Origin: Bacteroidota bacterium
Lineage (GTDB): Bacteria; Bacteroidota; Bacteroidia; Cytophagales; Cyclobacteriaceae
Length of the DNA stretch: 64,000 nucleotides
Assembly (NCBI GenBank): GCA_023412765.1
Contig: JAEZBX010000349.1
Coordinates: forward strand, 9,749 to 73,748
Direction: 5' to 3'
Shown: positions 60,105-64,000 of the stretch, piece by piece
Position numbering within the stretch: the stretch's first letter is position 1
Layout: each line of letters starts with the position of its first letter
Position numbers and translations under genes: made by a program
The notes under the pieces: generated by a model
Told to the model about the DNA's origin: nothing
Databases searched by the model: none
Seen by the model: only the letters and a program-made list of their open reading frames with translations

Positions 60105-62267
60105 ATGGCCCATCTAAGATTTGAAGCTCTCAAGAAATTGAGCGAGCGCCCCCGCGTGCGTGTTGATCTGCCAAGCCCAAATGTCTCCAAGTTTTTTGGA
60201 GAGAATGTATTTGGCACTGAGCAGATGCGCGGCACCCTTGCACCTGCTGTTTATAAGAAAGTCAGCCAGGCAATCAAGAATCATGAAAAAATTGATGAGA
60301 CCACAGCTGATGCCGTAGCTGCAGCTGCAAAATCCTGGGCCATGGCTAAGGGAGCATCTCACTTTACACACTGGTTTCAACCGATGACAGGAGGTACAGC
60401 CGAAAAGCACGATTCGTTTTTTGACGCCCTCTCCGGAATAGAAAAATTTAAAGGTAGTGAACTGGTTCAGCAGGAGCCGGACGCGTCATCGTTTCCCAGC
60501 GGTGGTATTAGAACGACTTTTGAGGCTCGTGGTTATACCGCGTGGGATCCCACCTCACCGATGTTCCTTTATGGAAATACGCTTTGTATCCCTACCATAT
60601 TTGTTTCTTATACCGGTGAAACACTTGACACTAAAGCGCCTCTTCTGAAAGCGCTGAAGGCGGTTGACAAAGCTGCAACAAAAGTGTGTCAACTCTTTGA
60701 TAAGGATATTCAGCATGTTGTTGCTTCACTAGGTCCTGAGCAGGAATATTTTGTTGTGGACAAGGCACTCTTCAACGCTCGCCCGGATTTGGTTATGGCA
60801 GGTCGCACAGTTTTCGGACATGCGCCAGCCCGCGGCCAGCAAATGGAAGATCATTACTTCGGATCAATTCCTCCGAGAGTATATGACTTCATGAAGGATT
60901 TTGAAATCGAAGCATGGAAGCTTGGTATACCTGTTCGCACACGTCACAACGAAGTTGCACCGAGTCAGTTCGAAGTTGCACCTTTGTTTGAGGAAGTGAA
61001 TGTATCCAACGATCATAATCAGCTTATGATGGATGTGATGAGCCGCGTTGCCGAGCGTCACGATCTAAAGGTTATCTTCCATGAAAAACCATTCGCTGGA
61101 TTGAACGGTACCGGCAAACACAATAACTGGTCGTTGATAACTGACACAGGTGTGAACTTGTATGCACCTACAAGCAGCGCGCGCGACAACCTGTTGTTCC
61201 TGACCTTCTTTGTAAATACTATCAAGGCAGTTCATGAGCATGCTGATCTTCTTCGCGCCAGCATTGCTACTCCTGGTAATGATTTTCGTCTTGGAGCAAA
61301 CGAAGCGCCTCCTGCAATCATGTCTGTATTTATCGGCTCGCAGATGACGGCTGTCCTCGACGAGTTGGAAAAGAAAGGAAATGTGAAAATCGAGAAGGGT
61401 GACAATATGTATATGAAGTTGGGAATCGATCAGATTCCTGAAATCATTCTTGATGCTACAGATCGCAACCGTACCTCTCCATTCGCATTCACTGGAAACA
61501 AATTTGAATTCCGCGCAGTGGGTGGTAGCGATAATTGTGCTGTTCCCATGACTGTTCTGAATACGATTATGGCTGATCAGTTGGAGAAGTTCCATGAAGC
61601 CGTTTCTAAGGAAATCGACAAAGGCGAAGAAAAGAGATTGGCTATTGTAAATGTTCTGAGAAAATACATTAAGGAATCAAAAGATGTGCGTTTTGAAGGC
61701 GACGGGTATTCAGAAGAATGGGTAAAAGAAGCAGCAAAGCGTAAGCTTGGCAATGTAAAAAACATGGTCCGTGCACTTGATGCGTACTTAACAAAGAAGG
61801 CAAAGGATATTTTCGCTCGCCATGATGTGATGTCTGAAAAGGAAGTTGAAGCGCGGGTGGAAATAAAACTTGAAGCATATATCAAACGCGTTCAGATCGA
61901 GGCTCGGGTGATGGGAGATTTGGCAATGAACCATATCGTGCCTACTGCGATCGCATATCAAAACAAACTTATCGTAAATGCAAATGGCTTGAAAGGTCTT
62001 GGTGTCGATAACAAAGCGGTTGTTCAAACGATCAGGGAAATTTCGAACCATATCGAAGTGATTAAGACCAACGTTCGCGCTATGGTCGAAGAACGTAAGC
62101 GCTTGAATAAAATTACGGATACTCACAAGCGTGCTATCGGCTATGCTGACGATATCAAAGAGAAGTATTTCGAAGTAATCCGTGATTCTGTGGATAAGCT
62201 TGAATTGTTGGTGGACAATGAAGATTGGCCGCTGGCTAAATACAGAGAGCTTTTGTTTGTACGCTAG
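60105..62267 (+). CDS. glnN: Glutamine synthetase type III
   Basis: 720 aa, length typical of GSIII and much longer than GSI (about 470). It has the GSIII-specific N-terminus (FFGENVFGTEQMRGTLAP near 26-43), ATP and glutamate sites in GPEQEYFVVD (about 208-217), RHNEVAPSQFEVAP (about 281-294), FHEKPFAGLNGTGKHNNWS (about 325-343) and FEFRAVGGSDNCAVPM (about 467-482). It forms glutamine from glutamate, ammonia and ATP, the main nitrogen-assimilation step in this phylum. Regulation by nitrogen cannot be seen from the upstream region, which is repeat-filled. A terminator follows. Confidence 0.97.
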   Translation: MAHLRFEALKKLSERPRVRVDLPSPNVSKFFGENVFGTEQMRGTLAPAVYKKVSQAIKNHEKIDETTADAVAAAAKSWAMAKGASHFTHWFQPMTGGTAEKHDSFFDALSGIEKFKGSELVQQEPDASSFPSGGIRTTFEARGYTAWDPTSPMFLYGNTLCIPTIFVSYTGETLDTKAPLLKALKAVDKAATKVCQLFDKDIQHVVASLGPEQEYFVVDKALFNARPDLVMAGRTVFGHAPARGQQMEDHYFGSIPPRVYDFMKDFEIEAWKLGIPVRTRHNEVAPSQFEVAPLFEEVNVSNDHNQLMMDVMSRVAERHDLKVIFHEKPFAGLNGTGKHNNWSLITDTGVNLYAPTSSARDNLLFLTFFVNTIKAVHEHADLLRASIATPGNDFRLGANEAPPAIMSVFIGSQMTAVLDELEKKGNVKIEKGDNMYMKLGIDQIPEIILDATDRNRTSPFAFTGNKFEFRAVGGSDNCAVPMTVLNTIMADQLEKFHEAVSKEIDKGEEKRLAIVNVLRKYIKESKDVRFEGDGYSEEWVKEAAKRKLGNVKNMVRALDAYLTKKAKDIFARHDVMSEKEVEARVEIKLEAYIKRVQIEARVMGDLAMNHIVPTAIAYQNKLIVNANGLKGLGVDNKAVVQTIREISNHIEVIKTNVRAMVEERKRLNKITDTHKRAIGYADDIKEKYFEVIRDSVDKLELLVDNEDWPLAKYRELLFVR

Positions 62268-62290
62268 TTCCTGATCAACCCTGTAAATAA

Positions 62291-62322
62291 GCGGGCTTCT
62301 TTTAAAAGGAGTCCGTTTTTTT
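62291..62322 (+). terminator. Terminator after glutamine synthetase III
   Basis: Stem CGGGCTTCTTTT/AAAAGGAGTCCG (62292-62303 with 62304-62315, two G-U type pairs, tight turn), then seven T. Confidence 0.75.
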
Positions 62323-62343
62323 GTTTGTTGGGTTTGATTAGCG

Positions 62344-62451
62344 GTTTGGGTTCACGCAAAGCGCGCGAAGGATACCGCAAGACTAATACAAAGGGGAATA
62401 TTCTCCGCGACCCTTGCGCCTTCCCTTTTTCGTTCTTTGCGTGAAACAAAC
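62344..62451. repeat. Inverted-repeat element of the CGCAAAG type
   Basis: Left arm 62344-62361 (GTTTGGGTTCACGCAAAG) and right arm 62435-62451 (CTTTGCGTGAAACAAAC) pair almost fully; inner arms around GCGCGCGAAGG/CCTTGCGCCTTC extend the symmetry. About 108 bp in all. Similar in style to, but different in sequence from, the GCCACAAAG element at 40187-40288. Confidence 0.8.
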
Positions 62452-62531
62452 TGCCGGCCAGAAATTTTTGGTTGTATCGGTCGGCTATTGCGAATCCCGA
62501 TTATCTTGCGAGTGAAAAAATTGATACTTAC

Positions 62532-64000
62532 ATGCGGTCCCTTGCCCTAGCCATTTTAATGGTCGCTTCGCTGGAATCTCCGGCCCAAAAGAAACTCATT
62601 CAACAAGTCCAAACATCTGTTACGGCGCGCGAATCGGAGGCGCACCTAAAATTTCTTGCTTCTGACGAGATGAGGGGTAGGGACACCGGTTCACCTGAAA
62701 TCGACATCGCAGCTAATTACATCAGTACGCAACTGTATATTTTCGGTGCCAAACCCGTGCCCGGACATGCTGGATTTTTTCAGGAAGTAAAACTGAAGAA
62801 GTTGAAGCCTGCAAAAAATATATCATTAACAATTGGGTCCGATAATTTTAAAATGGGAGAGGATCTGGCATATATGAACGGAGGTAGTGTTTCGCTTGAG
62901 CGTGATTTGGTTTTCGTTGGATATGGGTCTTCAGAAGATTTTGAAAAAGCTGATGTTAAGGGAAAGATTGCTGTGGCTCTTGCTGGTGGTAACGCAACAA
63001 CAAATGCGGTCCAGGCTCTACTCACAGATGCTCCATCGAAAGGGGTGCTGGCGGCAGCACATGGTGCCAGCGCTTTAATTGAAATTATGATGCTACCTGG
63101 GCTACCTTGGCAATCCATTGTAAATTTTCTGTCGGCAGAGCGGATGCTAACTGAGAAGAATGTGCAGGAACCTATACCCCATATTTGGATGAAGAAATCA
63201 GAGGCTCCTGCTCTTGCATCGCTCATGGAGAAGCGCACAGGAACTGGCAAGCTCATAATCGAAGCAGCGCCGCAGGAAAATATTGGCGCCAGGAATGTAG
63301 CAGCAGTTATCGAAGGAACGGACCCGACCCTTAGCAAGGAGTGGATCGTGATTTCGGCACACTACGATCACGTAGGAGTTAAGAAGAACCAAAGCCAGGA
63401 TTCAATCTACAATGGAGCACGTGACAACGCACTTGGTACCGTAGCTCTTTTGCAAGCGGCAAAATTTTTTGGTAAGAATCCACCGAAAAGGTCGATACTA
63501 TTTCTGGCTCTCACAGCTGAGGAAAAGGGTTTGCTCGGAAGTGAATGGTATACCAACCATCCCTTGATCCCACTTAATCAAACCGTATTCAATTTGAATT
63601 GTGATGGTGCCGGCTACAACGATACCACTATGGTAAATTTGGTTGACCTTAACCGAACTACGGTAGATGAGCATTTCAGGACGTCGACTCAGGCTTTCGG
63701 TCTTGCGCTGAAGGGTGACCCTGCTCCAGCGCAAAATTTGTATGAGCGATCCGACAATGTAAATTTTGCTGTTAAAGGTGTGCCTGCCGCTAATTTTTCT
63801 CCAGGCGTAAAGGAGTTCGACCAGGAATTGATGAAATATTATCACCAACCACCCGATGAAGTAAGCTCATTGAACATGCGATATATTGAAAGATTTCATC
63901 GCGTGTTTGTTCATGCTGTCAGTCTGGTCGCGAATGCGAAAGAACGGCCTGTTTGGATTAAAGGAGATAAGTTTGAAGAAGCAGGCAGGAAGTTATATGG
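62532..64000 (+). CDS. M28-family zinc peptidase (3' end outside window)
   Basis: At least 489 aa, running off the right edge. Signal peptide (1-19, ESPAQ). A PA-type inserted domain lies at about 85-240 (DLVFVGYGSSE, KGKIAVALAGG). The M28 core shows the zinc ligands and catalytic acid: SAHYDHVG (about 275-282, H and following D), ARDNALGTVALL (about 296-307, bridging D), TAEEKGLLGSEWY (about 326-338, E-E) and LNCDGAG (about 355-361). The final ligand, usually H-x-x-x-D, appears as YYHQPPDE (about 437-444). Secreted or periplasmic aminopeptidase is likely; peptide specificity unknown. Confidence 0.92.
   Translation, partial: MRSLALAILMVASLESPAQKKLIQQVQTSVTARESEAHLKFLASDEMRGRDTGSPEIDIAANYISTQLYIFGAKPVPGHAGFFQEVKLKKLKPAKNISLTIGSDNFKMGEDLAYMNGGSVSLERDLVFVGYGSSEDFEKADVKGKIAVALAGGNATTNAVQALLTDAPSKGVLAAAHGASALIEIMMLPGLPWQSIVNFLSAERMLTEKNVQEPIPHIWMKKSEAPALASLMEKRTGTGKLIIEAAPQENIGARNVAAVIEGTDPTLSKEWIVISAHYDHVGVKKNQSQDSIYNGARDNALGTVALLQAAKFFGKNPPKRSILFLALTAEEKGLLGSEWYTNHPLIPLNQTVFNLNCDGAGYNDTTMVNLVDLNRTTVDEHFRTSTQAFGLALKGDPAPAQNLYERSDNVNFAVKGVPAANFSPGVKEFDQELMKYYHQPPDEVSSLNMRYIERFHRVFVHAVSLVANAKERPVWIKGDKFEEAGRKLY

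Overview
The window reads as chromosome from a Bacteroidota bacterium, most likely of the Cytophagales. Evidence: several start sites sit just downstream of the TAnnTTTG -7 element typical of the phylum, a type III glutamine synthetase and a TonB receptor with a carboxypeptidase-regulatory-like N-terminus are present, FtsX permeases are about 800 aa, and the cox cluster order (subunits II, I, CtaA, CtaB, III, III, IV, SCO-like, DUF420) is typical of the group. The order-level placement is inference from gene content. Almost all DNA is coding; the exceptions are short repeat-filled gaps.

Layout. 1-8362: an aa3-type cytochrome c oxidase operon with its heme A synthesis genes, ending at a clear terminator, followed by assembly-type accessory genes (a SCO-like protein without copper-binding cysteines, DUF420, a small Cys protein, DUF983). 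8400-22343: a giant NtrY-like kinase, a second kinase with an NtrC-type regulator, and a divergent adaptor/ATPase/two-permease efflux operon that the regulator plausibly controls. 22349-34314: a carotenoid and light-response region broken in two. crtZ-crtY lie at 23.4-24.6 kb; a CarH-like B12-binding MerR regulator, an ECF sigma factor, a remnant of crtI, idi and a photolyase lie at 30.6-34.3 kb; a three-gene operon of planctomycete-cytochrome/DUF1501 proteins lies between. No intact crtI or crtB is present in the window.

34394-42981: a ligase-associated DExH helicase, then a convergent intergenic region in which a four-helix-bundle (S23/IVP family) gene is flanked by two inverted arrays of roughly 78-bp-period repeats, then a PiT phosphate transporter, the PdeM nuclease, a CapA-like protein and an EamA transporter. 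43063-51484: a phosphonate locus (PEP mutase fused to a nucleotidyltransferase, phosphonopyruvate decarboxylase, 2-aminoethylphosphonate transaminase) together with a CDP-alcohol phosphotransferase whose signature resembles the eukaryotic ethanolamine/choline enzymes, a second nucleotidyltransferase and an LtaS-like membrane transferase. The set suggests synthesis of CMP-aminoethylphosphonate and its transfer to a lipid, perhaps then to a surface polymer. 51460-64000: DUF2062, an amidohydrolase lipoprotein, a TerB-like protein, a DUF2807 protein, an OmpR/histidine kinase pair followed by a TonB-type receptor, glutamine synthetase III, and an M28 peptidase cut by the window end.

The strongest candidates for something undescribed are the four-helix-bundle gene nested in inverted 78-bp arrays, the predicted phosphonolipid pathway, and the decayed carotenoid operon that keeps its light-sensing regulator. 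No tRNA, rRNA, CRISPR array or transposase was seen.
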